A DNA stretch of 64,000 nucleotides from Gaetbulibacter sp. S0825 (lineage in GTDB: Bacteria; Bacteroidota; Bacteroidia; Flavobacteriales; Flavobacteriaceae): assembly GCF_011777505.1 (NCBI RefSeq), contig NZ_JAATJT010000001.1, positions 682,001 through 746,000 on the forward strand, given 5' to 3'. Shown one piece after another: positions 8,706-18,491 of the stretch. The number at the start of each line of letters is the position of its first letter. Within the stretch, counting starts at the first letter, position 1. The notes beneath the pieces are model-generated. The model saw only the letters and a program-made list of their open reading frames with translations, made no database searches and was not told the DNA's origin. Both the position numbers and the translations under genes were made by a program.

Positions 8706-9950
8706 TTGAAAACAGTATTAAAACATAGACTATTTTTTTTAATGGCTTTTGGAGTATCAAAAGCCATTGTTTTTTTAGCACCTTTATTACTATCTAATAC
8801 ACTCTCTAAAACAAATTACGGAGTTTTAGAGTATGCGCTAAACATTGCTTTTATTGGAGCTGCTATAATTAATTTTGGAGTGCCAAATGCTTATCCATAT
8901 TTTAAATTAAAAAGAAAGTTTCAAGCTATATACACTGGTTTTAATTTTCATTTTTTGTATTTGTTAGCGTCTTCGTTTTTTGCGTTGATTTCTATTTTCA
9001 TTTTTAGAAACGAAACCCAATTTGTTTTATCAGTATTGTTTATTTACACCCTAAGCAACCAAGTCACCTATTCTTTACGATATAAAACAGACGAAAAAAT
9101 TATCAAGGCTGTTTTTGTTGACGCTTTGTTTTATGTTGTGTTGTTGTGTGCCTACTTCTATATTTATTTAACAGACGACAGTAGTATTGAGCCTATTACA
9201 TATGGCGCTTTTTTGTATAGCATAATTTATATGATAATAGCCTTGAAAAAAGGATATAAATTGCAAATAAAAGCAGCGTTTAAAAAACATCAAAAGCTCA
9301 TTAAATATGGTAAGAGCGTCATGCTTTCGGGTTTGTTTATTTTGCTTATTGCAAACTCAGGAAGAATCGTAATAGACTTAGTGTTTAATGACAAGGAACT
9401 TATTGCTATTTTTGGTTTTTATTTTAGAATGGCCTCTTTTGTAGTAATGTTGCACCAAATATTAAACATTATTTATTTTAAACGGATTTATACCTTTAAC
9501 ACTCAAAAACTAGATACTATTTTTGTTGTTTTTTTAAGTATTATTGCTCTTGGTGTTGCAGCTACATATTTTATTATACCCAAAATTGGGATTCATTTTT
9601 TCAAACTTTTTGAAACATTTCCTATATATAAAGATGTGTATTTAGTGTTGTGTTTTCAAATGATTTTTTGGATTGTTTTAGCCAATAATGAAAATGTTAT
9701 TTATAGAGAAAAACTAGCTAGTAAAATGAATATTGCTTTTACCCTTCTTTTAACGTTTTTTGCAGTTACTGTAACCTTGTTAAAAGATACGTTTAACTTT
9801 AATGACGTTGTTATTGGACTATATTTATTAATTGTTACAGCTGTTACCTTACAGTTTTATATATTGTATAAGTTTAAAAAAATTAAGCTTAAAAAAACAA
9901 TTGTGGCAAGTGTTTTAGTTTTCTTGTTGTCATTGATATTAATTATATGA
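8706..9950 (+). CDS. Wzx-type polysaccharide flippase
   Basis: A 414-residue integral membrane protein with roughly 12 hydrophobic segments spread evenly, as in MOP-superfamily flippases. The N-terminus (LFFLMAFGVSKAIVFLAPLL, then SNTLSKTNYGVLEYAL) is typical of Wzx/polysaccharide biosynthesis proteins. It would move the undecaprenyl-linked repeat unit across the inner membrane for the polymerases in this locus. The start is TTG at 8706, five bases after the lipoprotein stop; no ATG lies nearby in frame that would retain the first helix. It overlaps the next gene by four bases. Confidence 0.78.
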   Translation: MKTVLKHRLFFLMAFGVSKAIVFLAPLLLSNTLSKTNYGVLEYALNIAFIGAAIINFGVPNAYPYFKLKRKFQAIYTGFNFHFLYLLASSFFALISIFIFRNETQFVLSVLFIYTLSNQVTYSLRYKTDEKIIKAVFVDALFYVVLLCAYFYIYLTDDSSIEPITYGAFLYSIIYMIIALKKGYKLQIKAAFKKHQKLIKYGKSVMLSGLFILLIANSGRIVIDLVFNDKELIAIFGFYFRMASFVVMLHQILNIIYFKRIYTFNTQKLDTIFVVFLSIIALGVAATYFIIPKIGIHFFKLFETFPIYKDVYLVLCFQMIFWIVLANNENVIYREKLASKMNIAFTLLLTFFAVTVTLLKDTFNFNDVVIGLYLLIVTAVTLQFYILYKFKKIKLKKTIVASVLVFLLSLILII

Positions 9951-11173
9951 TTAAAACATTATTTGTAACAAAAAGAGAGCGTACAGTGTTAATTGCATTA
10001 GGTCTTTTTTTGGTAACCTTACCAATATCTTATGGATTAAACTCGGTAAGTGCTATTGTTATTGGGTGCTTATTTGTGCTAGACACACCACAAAGAATAA
10101 AACAAAAAACACAGGCACTATTTAAAAATAAGTTCTTCATTATTCTGCTTTGTTTTTTTGGAATACAACTCATAGGCGCCCTATATTCCGAAAACACAAA
10201 ACAAGCAATTAGAGGTCTAAGAATTTTGTTTCCTTTTGTAGCATTGCCAATGACTATTTTGACAGAGCAGTTAGACAAACAAAAAGTATTAAAACTTGTA
10301 AGTTATTTTAAATATTATTTGTTTTTTGGACTGTTAATAGCTTTTGTGTATCAGTTTATTAGTTTTAAAACAATACTAAGTTTTGAGCATGATATTTTTG
10401 CAATTTTAGAAATTAATCCCTTTTATTTTTCAGCCTTTATTTTTTTGGCAATTTTAGATTCATTGTTTAATTTAATAAAGCAACATTTTAAAGGAATAAA
10501 GGAATATGTTTTCATTCTGTTTTTTTCATTCTCTCTTTTATTGTTAGGCGCAAGAATTTCTATTCTAATATTAATGTTTTGCTTCGTTTTGTTTATTTTC
10601 AAATTATTGCCTAATGTTTCATTCATTAAAAAGGCAATAATATCTTTAACCATAGTAGGTGGACTATTTATTATAGCTTATCAAGTACCACAAGTAAAAA
10701 AGAAAATAGACATTACGGTACGCACCATGGATTTTGATTTTAAAACCATACTCACCAAAAATCAAATAAGCATCTCTAGAAATACCGTAGAGTACAGAAT
10801 CTTGATTAATTATTCTGGAATACAAATTCTTAAAAGCAATATTTTTGGAGTAGGCATAGGTGATTATAGAGAAGCACTTATTGAACAATATAATGTGTTA
10901 AATTTTAGAGCAGGAAAAAAGAGAAAATTTAATAGTCACAATCAATATATGGAGGAGTTTGTGAAGCAGGGTGTTATAGGAGGGGCTATTTTTATTTTTT
11001 TAATGTTTTTTGTACTTAAAAAAGGAGCTATTAATAAAAACCACTTTTATTATGTTGGAATATATATTGCTTTAGTTTGTTTAGTTGAATCTTTTTTTCA
11101 CAGACAACATGGAGTAATGTTTGCGGCATTTTTTTTACCATTATTTTATAATATAGAGAAATTAAATGAGTGA
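9947..11173 (+). CDS. O-antigen ligase / Wzy_C family membrane protein
   Basis: A 408-residue protein with about 11 membrane segments. The large periplasmic loop is followed by FNSHNQYMEEFVKQGVIGG, the H-N-x-Y signature of the Wzy_C (O-antigen ligase, WaaL) family, and IFGVGIGDYREAL precedes it. Members either ligate polymer to a lipid or protein acceptor or act as polymerases. With two other Wzy-like genes in the cluster, a ligase role is the more economical reading, but this cannot be settled from sequence. ATGA overlap with the flippase and 8-base overlap with the next gene place it in the operon. Confidence 0.75.
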   Translation: MIKTLFVTKRERTVLIALGLFLVTLPISYGLNSVSAIVIGCLFVLDTPQRIKQKTQALFKNKFFIILLCFFGIQLIGALYSENTKQAIRGLRILFPFVALPMTILTEQLDKQKVLKLVSYFKYYLFFGLLIAFVYQFISFKTILSFEHDIFAILEINPFYFSAFIFLAILDSLFNLIKQHFKGIKEYVFILFFSFSLLLLGARISILILMFCFVLFIFKLLPNVSFIKKAIISLTIVGGLFIIAYQVPQVKKKIDITVRTMDFDFKTILTKNQISISRNTVEYRILINYSGIQILKSNIFGVGIGDYREALIEQYNVLNFRAGKKRKFNSHNQYMEEFVKQGVIGGAIFIFLMFFVLKKGAINKNHFYYVGIYIALVCLVESFFHRQHGVMFAAFFLPLFYNIEKLNE

Positions 11174-12440
11174 TAAATTACTACATAAACCATTATATCT
11201 TTTTTTAATTCTTGGACTATTGTTTTGGGGTTTTTTATACACCATAATTCCAGCAAAACCAACCTATAGTTTCTCAACAACAACATTAGTTTATATTATT
11301 ATATCACTATTGGCATATATTTTAGGGCATCTTATATGTCATAAATTTTACAAAATTAAAACTCAGCCCAATTCAAATTTAAATCACAGCAAAAACATTA
11401 TTTGGTTTTTAATCACCTTAGTTATTATTAGCTGGTTTATAAGATATATCGATCTTTTTTTTAGCAGAGGAATTTCTTTCAGTAATACCATACAAGAGAA
11501 TAGAGATTTATTAGGAATAGCCAGTTCCAATCCTATTTATATTTTTGGCGCCATTTTTAAAGAGTTATTTTTTTTGCCATTATTACTAACATTAATCAGT
11601 TTTAATAAAAACAAAAAATTATTAATATGTAGCAGTTTTCTTTATTTGTTGCCATTATTGATACCTTTTTTACGAGGAACTAGAAAAGATGTGTTTTTTA
11701 CGTTTTTAATTTTGGCCTTAGTATTAATAATTACTAAGACGATGGCCTTAAAACTTAAAACCTTGATAAAATTAGGAGTAGTTTTTATCGTATTAAATAT
11801 TGTTTTTTATAATCTTTTAATGAATCGAGAAACTGGCGAAACTCAAACTAAAGACCAAAAAATTGATGAGCTTTTAGATAAGGCTACTTATAATGATTTA
11901 TTACAACCAACAGTTTTATTTGAAGAAAAAATAAAAGCTAGTAAAGGAATTAAGAAGGCTATTTTATTTAATTATGTACACACATTACAGTATTATTGCC
12001 ATGGTGTATTTGAGCTAGACTATTTAGTAAAAGATAAGACAAAAAATAAAGACTACCTTAAGGGAGAATATAACTTCAATTTGTTTTTAAAAGCTTTAGA
12101 AAAATTTAATCTTATTGAGTATGATTCAAGTAAGGTTCACTTTATTCTACCACGCCAAAGCACATATATTACATTTTTAGGAGCTATGTTTGTTGATTTT
12201 GGATGGCTTGGAATTATTGGAATGTTTTGCCTAGGTTACTTCCAGAATGTTATTGATAAGAAAGTTAAAAATAACAATACGTTATATTTAAGCCTATATA
12301 TATTCTTTATTATGTTTAATATATTTTTTCCAGTTATAAACCTTCTTAGAGGAACAGGGATTTATTTTGTGTTTTCATGCCTAACAATAATAATAAGTCT
12401 TAATATTTTATTTAAATCAAAATTTAGAACATATTTGTAA
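11166..12440 (+). CDS. Wzy-like oligosaccharide repeat-unit polymerase (2)
   Basis: A 424-residue protein with about 11 hydrophobic segments. It shares its landmarks with the polymerase at 5304-6626: a charged motif RGTRKDVFF after a cytoplasmic loop, YYCHGVFELDYLV in the large loop, and FLGAMFVDFGWLG near the C-terminus. The pair are therefore paralogues rather than two unrelated polymerases. Possible reasons for two include two polymers, two linkages, or one inactive copy; both look intact. The start lies within the end of the ligase-like gene. Confidence 0.72.
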   Translation: MSDKLLHKPLYLFLILGLLFWGFLYTIIPAKPTYSFSTTTLVYIIISLLAYILGHLICHKFYKIKTQPNSNLNHSKNIIWFLITLVIISWFIRYIDLFFSRGISFSNTIQENRDLLGIASSNPIYIFGAIFKELFFLPLLLTLISFNKNKKLLICSSFLYLLPLLIPFLRGTRKDVFFTFLILALVLIITKTMALKLKTLIKLGVVFIVLNIVFYNLLMNRETGETQTKDQKIDELLDKATYNDLLQPTVLFEEKIKASKGIKKAILFNYVHTLQYYCHGVFELDYLVKDKTKNKDYLKGEYNFNLFLKALEKFNLIEYDSSKVHFILPRQSTYITFLGAMFVDFGWLGIIGMFCLGYFQNVIDKKVKNNNTLYLSLYIFFIMFNIFFPVINLLRGTGIYFVFSCLTIIISLNILFKSKFRTYL

Positions 12441-12442
12441 AC

Positions 12443-13537
12443 ATGAAAAAAGCTTTAGTTCAAGATTGGTATTATGTAAATGGAGGTGCCGAAAAGGTTG
12501 TTCACTCAATTAATAATATTTGGAATGATTTTGACCACTATTCTTTAATAGATTTTTTAAATGATGATGACAGAGAATTCATTTTAAAAGGGAAAAAAGC
12601 AAAAACTAGCTTCATTCAAAAATTACCAACAGCAAAATCTAATCACAGAAAGTTTTTGCAATTATTTCCTTACGCTATTGAAAGCTTTGATTTATCTGAA
12701 TACGATTTGATTGTTTCATCTTCGGGTTTTGTAGCAAAAGGGGTCTTAACACATCAAAATCAAACCCATATATGTTATTGCCATTCACCTATGAGATATG
12801 CTTGGGATTTGTATCATAAGAACCTAAATGATTCTGGTCTCAATAAAGGGTTAAAATCATGGTATGTAAAAAGAGTGCTTCATAAATTACGTATTTGGGA
12901 CATAGCATCATTAAATAGAGTTGATCACTTTGTGGCTAACTCAAACCATATTGCCAGGAGAATTAAAAAAATTTATGATAGAGATGCAAAAGTTATTTAC
13001 CCACCAGTAGATGTTAATAAATTTCAATTGGAAACTGTAAAAGACAATTATTATATTACGGCTTCTAGACTAGTATCTCATAAAAAAGTTAATGTTATCG
13101 CCCAAGCGTTTACTCAAATGAAGGACAAAAAATTACTAATAGTAGGTGATGGTCCTGAAATGAGTACAATAAAATCTTTTGCAACACAAAACATAGAAAT
13201 GCTTGGACATGTGACCTCTGAAGAACTCAAGACTCTAATACAAAAGGCTAAAGCATTTGTTTTTGCTGCAGAAGAAGATTTTGGAATAGCTCCAGTAGAG
13301 GCACAAGCCTGCGGGACACCTGTAATATGTTTAGGAAAAGGAGGTTGTGCCGAAACAATAATTAACAATGAAACAGGACTCTTTTTTGATAATCAGAATG
13401 TTAAAGAAATTATTGAAGCTGTTAAAAATTTTGAAGCCATGGAGTTTGACTATGAGAAAATAAGAAAAAATGCTTTAAGATTTAGCATGAAAAGATTTGA
13501 GATCGAGTTTCAAGAGTTTGTTGAAAGTAAAGTATGA
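12443..13537 (+). CDS. GT4-family glycosyltransferase
   Basis: A 364-residue GT-B retaining glycosyltransferase. The C-terminal nucleotide-sugar domain shows SRLVSHKKVNVIAQAF (209-224), LLIVGDGPE (231-239) and the E(x7)E motif with Glu278 and Glu286 in AEEDFGIAPVEAQACGTP. The N-terminal part has HSPMRYAWDLYH (114-125), common in mannosyltransferase-like GT4 members. It is cytoplasmic and should extend the lipid-linked repeat unit. It starts three bases after the second polymerase and is the last gene before an intergenic gap with a promoter. Donor sugar unknown. Confidence 0.85.
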   Translation: MKKALVQDWYYVNGGAEKVVHSINNIWNDFDHYSLIDFLNDDDREFILKGKKAKTSFIQKLPTAKSNHRKFLQLFPYAIESFDLSEYDLIVSSSGFVAKGVLTHQNQTHICYCHSPMRYAWDLYHKNLNDSGLNKGLKSWYVKRVLHKLRIWDIASLNRVDHFVANSNHIARRIKKIYDRDAKVIYPPVDVNKFQLETVKDNYYITASRLVSHKKVNVIAQAFTQMKDKKLLIVGDGPEMSTIKSFATQNIEMLGHVTSEELKTLIQKAKAFVFAAEEDFGIAPVEAQACGTPVICLGKGGCAETIINNETGLFFDNQNVKEIIEAVKNFEAMEFDYEKIRKNALRFSMKRFEIEFQEFVESKV

Positions 13538-13595
13538 TTTATTTCTGTTGATGGCTTTTTGGTTAATGATAATAGCTTTTGAGAGTTATGTTTCT

Positions 13596-13603
13596 TACTT
13601 TTG
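13596..13603 (+). promoter_or_regulatory. Candidate -7 promoter element before WecA-like gene
   Basis: TACTTTTG fits the flavobacterial -7 consensus TAnnTTTG and lies 20 bases before the ATG at 13624. The nearest TTG upstream (13579-13581) gives a 14-base spacer, shorter than usual, so the -33 box is weak. It lies in the only sizeable gap (86 bases) of the polysaccharide locus, which suggests a second transcription unit starting here. Confidence 0.45.
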
Positions 13604-13623
13604 TAGCTAAATCAAATTAAACA

Positions 13624-14781
13624 ATGCCCTTCATAGTTAGTGCAATTTTGTTTTTTGTTGGAGCGTATCTTCTTACTTTTTTAATAATACCAAAAATTAT
13701 AGGTTTGGTTGAATATAAAAAGTTGATGGACGAGCCCAATATAAGAAGTTCTCATGTTAAAGTAACACCAACGCTTGGGGGAATTGCATTTTTTTATTCT
13801 ATAATTCTTGCTCTATTTTTTTTAAAAGATTGGGGAAAATTTAACGAGTCGATTTATTTGGTTCCTGGGCTCACAATTCTATTCATTACGGGTCTTAAAG
13901 ATGATTTAGTAGTGTTATCTCCCTTTTCTAAGCTTTTAGCACAGTTAGTTGCAATCGCATTTATTTTAAGTAATGCAAGTTTTACAATTTACTCATTAAA
14001 TGGATTTTTTGGAATTTATGAAATACCAATATATGTTTTTTATACAATAGGTGCTTTTATGATGCTTACAATTATAAATGCATATAATTTAATAGATGGC
14101 ATTGATGGTTTAGCAGCAATTGTAGGTATAGTAATATTGATTATATATACCACCATATTTTATATGACTAAAGAGTATTTTTATGCACTAATTAGTTTGA
14201 CACTTAATGGATGTTTAATGGCATTTTTGAGATATAATCTATCAGATGAAAAAAAAATATTTATGGGAGATACTGGCTCCCTTATTGTAGGTTATATTAT
14301 AAGTATTTTAACATTGAAATTTTTAGCTTTGTCCCCAAACTCGTTAAAGGATTTACCTTTTGCTCTAGAAAATGTTCCACTAATTGCCATAAGTATTTTG
14401 ATAGTACCCTTGTTTGATACAGCTAGAGTTTTTACAATTAGAGTAGCAAATAAAAGAAGCCCTTTTTCTTCCGATAGAAATCACACACATCACATTTTAA
14501 TAGATTATTTCAATTTATCTCATAGGCAAGCAAGTTTTATTATTGGAGGTTTTAATCTGATATTTGTTTATTTGATTATAATTCTAGGAAGCACTTCATA
14601 TAATTTTTGGCTATTAACCGTTCTTGTTATAACGGCAGTTCTACTAGCTTATTTTTTTTATAGATTTAATTATAGTTTTTCTAACCTAAAAAGAAAAATT
14701 CGTTTTAAAAGATGGGTTGATAGTACAAAGAAAGGATTAAAGAAAAATTTAAAGAAGTCCCAAACACAAAAAAAGAAATGA
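13624..14781 (+). CDS. Undecaprenyl-phosphate GlcNAc-1-phosphate transferase-like (WecA/MraY family)
   Basis: A 385-residue polytopic enzyme of the polyprenyl-phosphate N-acetylhexosamine-1-phosphate transferase family, which loads the first sugar phosphate on undecaprenyl phosphate at the inner membrane. Diagnostic motifs are KDD at 92-94, NAYNLIDGIDGLAA at 152-165, GDTGS at 215-219 and the DRNHTHH histidine motif at 284-290. The C-terminus is a lysine-rich tail. A WcaJ-like initiating transferase is encoded 3.4 kb downstream, so the locus holds two enzymes of the initiating type. It overlaps ugd by four bases. Confidence 0.88.
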   Translation: MPFIVSAILFFVGAYLLTFLIIPKIIGLVEYKKLMDEPNIRSSHVKVTPTLGGIAFFYSIILALFFLKDWGKFNESIYLVPGLTILFITGLKDDLVVLSPFSKLLAQLVAIAFILSNASFTIYSLNGFFGIYEIPIYVFYTIGAFMMLTIINAYNLIDGIDGLAAIVGIVILIIYTTIFYMTKEYFYALISLTLNGCLMAFLRYNLSDEKKIFMGDTGSLIVGYIISILTLKFLALSPNSLKDLPFALENVPLIAISILIVPLFDTARVFTIRVANKRSPFSSDRNHTHHILIDYFNLSHRQASFIIGGFNLIFVYLIIILGSTSYNFWLLTVLVITAVLLAYFFYRFNYSFSNLKRKIRFKRWVDSTKKGLKKNLKKSQTQKKK

Positions 14782-16091
14782 AAATAGCAGTTATAGGAAC
14801 AGGCTACGTAGGCTTAGTCACTGGAACCTGTTTAGCAGAAACAGGAAACGAAGTACTTTGTATAGATATAGATGCCAATAAAGTAAAAAAAATGCAACAA
14901 GGTGAGGTGCCAATTTATGAGCCACATTTAGATGTATTATTTGAAAGAAATATTAAAGCAGGACGTTTAAAATTTTCCACCAGTTTGGATGAAGGGCTAC
15001 AACATGGTGATATTATATTTTTAGCATTGCCAACACCTGAAGGAGGTGATGGTTCGGCTGATTTGTCGTTTGTATTAGGAGTTGCCAAAGAAATCGGTAA
15101 AAAATTGCAATCATATAAAGTGATTGTAGATAAAAGCACAGTACCTGTAGGAACAGCCGATAAGGTAACAGAGGTTATTTCTAAAGAAACAACTGTAGAT
15201 TTTGACGTAGTGTCAAATCCTGAATTTTTAAGAGAAGGTTTTGCAGTGGACGATTTTCTAAAGCCAGAACGCATAGTCATTGGCTCAGAATCTGAAAGAG
15301 CTATTGACTTAATGAAAAAATTATATAAACCATTTGTACGTTCGGGAAATCCAATTATAGTTATGGATGAGCGAAGCGCTGAACTTACTAAATATGCTGC
15401 AAATTCGTTTTTGGCAACCAAAATAACTTTTATGAACGAGATTGCTAACTTTTGCGAAAAAGTAGGTGCAGATGTAGATAAAGTTCGTGTTGGAATGGGA
15501 ACAGATTCACGCATAGGTAAGCGTTTTTTATTTCCAGGAATTGGTTATGGAGGTTCTTGTTTTCCAAAAGACGTAAAAGCACTTCATAAATCTGGTAAAG
15601 ACGCTGGCTATCAGTTTGATATTCTCAATGCCGTTATTAAAGTAAATGATGTTCAAAAAAAGATATTAATTCCTAGAATCGAAACACATTTCAAAGGTGA
15701 TATAAGAGGCAAAACCTTTGCTGTTTGGGGATTGGCATTCAAGCCAGAAACAGACGATATTAGAGAAGCACCTTCATTGTATATTATTGAAGATTTATTA
15801 CAAAAAGGTGCAAACATACAAGTATTTGATCCAGAAGCTATGCCAAATGTTAAGCGTAAGTTTGGAGATAAATTAAACTATACATTAAACAAGTATGAAG
15901 CCGCCGCTAATGCTGATGCTCTAATAATTTGTACTGAATGGAGTATTTTTAGAACACCAGATTTCAATAGATTAAAAAAGGAATTAAATGCACCTGTAAT
16001 ATTTGACGGAAGGAATTTATTTGATATTGAAGATATGCAAAACGAAGGCTTCCAATATAACTCTATAGGACGAAAATCAACACATATATAA
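14778..16091 (+). CDS. ugd: UDP-glucose 6-dehydrogenase
   Basis: A 437-residue NAD-dependent enzyme that oxidises UDP-glucose to UDP-glucuronate. The N-terminal Rossmann motif GTGYVGLVTG starts at residue 7, the hinge contains STVPVGT at 120-126, and the catalytic cysteine is C261 in GGSCFPKD. The C-terminal domain has AVWGLAFKPETDDIREAPS. Length is normal. It overlaps the WecA-like gene and is followed at once by a UDP-glucuronate decarboxylase, so the pair provides UDP-xylose, or UDP-glucuronate when flux stops early. Confidence 0.95.
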   Translation: MKIAVIGTGYVGLVTGTCLAETGNEVLCIDIDANKVKKMQQGEVPIYEPHLDVLFERNIKAGRLKFSTSLDEGLQHGDIIFLALPTPEGGDGSADLSFVLGVAKEIGKKLQSYKVIVDKSTVPVGTADKVTEVISKETTVDFDVVSNPEFLREGFAVDDFLKPERIVIGSESERAIDLMKKLYKPFVRSGNPIIVMDERSAELTKYAANSFLATKITFMNEIANFCEKVGADVDKVRVGMGTDSRIGKRFLFPGIGYGGSCFPKDVKALHKSGKDAGYQFDILNAVIKVNDVQKKILIPRIETHFKGDIRGKTFAVWGLAFKPETDDIREAPSLYIIEDLLQKGANIQVFDPEAMPNVKRKFGDKLNYTLNKYEAAANADALIICTEWSIFRTPDFNRLKKELNAPVIFDGRNLFDIEDMQNEGFQYNSIGRKSTHI

Positions 16092-16094
16092 GTT

Positions 16095-17081
16095 TTGAAA
16101 AGGGTTTTAATAACAGGAGCTGCAGGATTTTTAGGATCACATTTATGTGATCGGTTTATTGATGAAGGTTTTTCTGTTATTGGTATGGACAACTTCATTA
16201 CAGGAGATATGTCAAATATTTCACATCTCTCCAGCAATCCTAATTTTGAGTTTATAGAACATGATGTTACCGAGTTTATTGCAATAGAAGGTGCACTAGA
16301 TTATATTCTACATTTCGCTTCACCAGCAAGTCCAATCGATTATTTAAAGATTCCAATTCAAACCTTAAAAGTTGGCTCTTTAGGGACGCATAACTTATTG
16401 GGATTGGCTAAAGCAAAACAAGCTAGAATACTCATTGCGTCGACTTCCGAAGTTTATGGTGATCCATTGGTACACCCACAATCTGAAGATTATTACGGAA
16501 ATGTTAGCACTATTGGGCCTAGAGGTGTTTATGATGAAGCCAAACGCTTTCAAGAGTCAATTACTATGGCATATCATCGATTTCATGGATTAGAAACCAG
16601 AATTGTACGTATTTTTAATACGTATGGTCCAAGAATGAGACTTAACGATGGGCGAGTGATTCCTGCATTTATGGGTCAAGCATTACGTGGTGAGGATTTA
16701 ACGGTTTTCGGAGATGGATTACAAACACGCTCGTTTTGTTATGTTGATGATCAAGTAGAAGGGATTTTTAGGCTCCTATTTAGTGATTATGTATATCCAG
16801 TAAATATTGGGAACCCAGATGAGATTACTATTTTAGATTTTGCTAAAGAAATTATCGGCTTAACGCAAACGGGACAGAAGATAATTTATAAAGAATTACC
16901 TATAGATGATCCTCTGCAACGGCAACCAGACATTAGTTTAGCAAAACAGCTTTTAGATTGGGAGCCAAAAATTGGACGAACAGAAGGAATGAAAAAAACT
17001 TTTGAATATTTTAAAAAATTATCAAAAGAAAAACTTTTTAAAAGAGAACATAAAGATTTTGCATCTCATATAAAAAAGTAA
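16095..17081 (+). CDS. UDP-glucuronate decarboxylase (UDP-xylose synthase)
   Basis: A 328-residue extended short-chain dehydrogenase/reductase. [10 protein letters not shown] at residues 8-17 binds NAD, and the catalytic set is S/T near 117-119 with Y146-x3-K150 (GVYDEAKR). [11 protein letters not shown] and [10 protein letters not shown] are characteristic of UXS enzymes, which convert UDP-glucuronate to UDP-xylose. The start is a TTG at 16095, four bases after ugd; starting later would cut the dinucleotide motif. Its substrate is made by the preceding gene. Confidence in UXS over other UDP-sugar epimerases is good but not absolute. Confidence 0.88.
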   Translation: MKRVLITGAAGFLGSHLCDRFIDEGFSVIGMDNFITGDMSNISHLSSNPNFEFIEHDVTEFIAIEGALDYILHFASPASPIDYLKIPIQTLKVGSLGTHNLLGLAKAKQARILIASTSEVYGDPLVHPQSEDYYGNVSTIGPRGVYDEAKRFQESITMAYHRFHGLETRIVRIFNTYGPRMRLNDGRVIPAFMGQALRGEDLTVFGDGLQTRSFCYVDDQVEGIFRLLFSDYVYPVNIGNPDEITILDFAKEIIGLTQTGQKIIYKELPIDDPLQRQPDISLAKQLLDWEPKIGRTEGMKKTFEYFKKLSKEKLFKREHKDFASHIKK

Positions 17082-18491
17082 ATGAGGTATAAACAAGGCA
17101 GATATTCGGGGTATTTAAAACCTTTTTTAATACTTTTCGACTTAAGTATTGTAAATCTATTTGCTTTTTACTTTTTCGATTTCAATCAGGATAAGCTCTA
17201 TTTCTTTTCAAGCGAAATTTTAAATAATAAACATATTCTTTTTGTTGTTTATTCAAGTTTTTTTTGGGTATTAACAGCATTCTTTTTAAAGTTTTATAAT
17301 GTTTATAGATTTACTTCTTTTTTAAATTTAATTTCATTACTGGTAAAGCAATTTTGTGCATTTACGCTCATAGTTTTTTCTTTTATAGGAATTTTTAGAA
17401 GCATTAATATTTATGTTTTCGATATATTAAAATTTACTTTTATATGCATTGTTATTGTTGGCTTGGTGAAAGTCATGTCGTATTATGCTCAAAAAAAATA
17501 TAGATTATGGTTGAATGGAAATACCAGAAAAATAGTTGTAATTGGAACTAATGAAGGGTCAGAAAAATTCAAAAAACTCATTAATCAAAGAAAAGATTTA
17601 GGTTATGATATAAAAGCAACATTTAGTAATTATAATTTAGAGAAAGTTACTGGGGATTTAAAAGATGGACTAAAGTATATTCAAGAACAAAAAAATATTG
17701 ATGAAATTTATTGTGCCATTGACGAATTAAATGAAAATCAGGCAAACGAATACGTTAAAGTAGCAAGCCTAAATCAAAAAAACATTAAGTTTATTCCAGA
17801 GGATTATTCGTTATTTACAAAAAAACTTCAAACGGAATATTACAATTATATTCCAATATTGTCTGTTCAAGAAGTATCCCTGAACACTGATGTTAATGCT
17901 TTTTTCAAACGATTTTTTGACATTATTTTCTCGATTATCGTAATTGTATTTATTCTTTCATGGGTAACTCCTATTATGTTTATTTTAATAAAGTTAGACT
18001 CAAAAGGACCATTGTTTTATAAGCACGAACGAAATGGATTAAACTATAAAGTATTTTCGTGCTATAAGTTTAGAACTTTAAAGTTGAATACTGGAAGCAA
18101 GATTGATTATGTAAAAAAAGAAGACTCTAGAGTCACAAAAATTGGACGCGTTTTGCGAACACTTAGCCTTGATGAATTGCCTCAATTTATTAATATTTTG
18201 CTAGGAGATATGTCAGTTGTTGGCCCCAGACCTCACATGTTATCGTATACTAAAAAATATGCTCAAGTAATTGACAAGTATAGTTTTATTTACAGACACA
18301 GTGTTAAACCAGGATTAACAGGCTTGGCTCAAATAAAAGGTTATAGAGGAGAAATAACCTCAAAAGAGGATATAATTAACAGAATCAAGTATGATATTTT
18401 TTACATTGAAAATTGGTCTATGTTATTAGATTTAAAAATAATTGCACAAACAATTATTAATATCTTTAAAGGAGAAGAAAAAGCTTACTAG
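17082..18491 (+). CDS. WcaJ-like exopolysaccharide initiating sugar transferase
   Basis: A 469-residue polyisoprenylphosphate hexose-1-phosphate transferase. The N-terminal half has four membrane helices and a CoA-binding-like Rossmann region (KIVVIGTNEGSEKF). The C-terminal catalytic domain begins with a hydrophobic re-entrant segment at FFKRFFDIIFSIIVIVFILS, then carries YKFRTLK, SLDELPQFINILLGDMSVV with GPRP, and KPGLTGLAQI. It would add a sugar-1-phosphate to undecaprenyl phosphate to start the repeat unit. It begins directly after the UXS stop codon. Confidence 0.88.
   Translation: MRYKQGRYSGYLKPFLILFDLSIVNLFAFYFFDFNQDKLYFFSSEILNNKHILFVVYSSFFWVLTAFFLKFYNVYRFTSFLNLISLLVKQFCAFTLIVFSFIGIFRSINIYVFDILKFTFICIVIVGLVKVMSYYAQKKYRLWLNGNTRKIVVIGTNEGSEKFKKLINQRKDLGYDIKATFSNYNLEKVTGDLKDGLKYIQEQKNIDEIYCAIDELNENQANEYVKVASLNQKNIKFIPEDYSLFTKKLQTEYYNYIPILSVQEVSLNTDVNAFFKRFFDIIFSIIVIVFILSWVTPIMFILIKLDSKGPLFYKHERNGLNYKVFSCYKFRTLKLNTGSKIDYVKKEDSRVTKIGRVLRTLSLDELPQFINILLGDMSVVGPRPHMLSYTKKYAQVIDKYSFIYRHSVKPGLTGLAQIKGYRGEITSKEDIINRIKYDIFYIENWSMLLDLKIIAQTIINIFKGEEKAY

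Noticed and set aside
14915-15514. 199-codon minus-strand ORF inside ugd
   Set aside because: Antisense frame of a highly conserved enzyme gene; the protein is Ser/Thr/Ile-rich without domain motifs, as expected for a shadow.
15878-16237. 119-codon minus-strand ORF across the ugd-UXS junction
   Set aside because: Spans two confident genes on the other strand with no motif or start signal.
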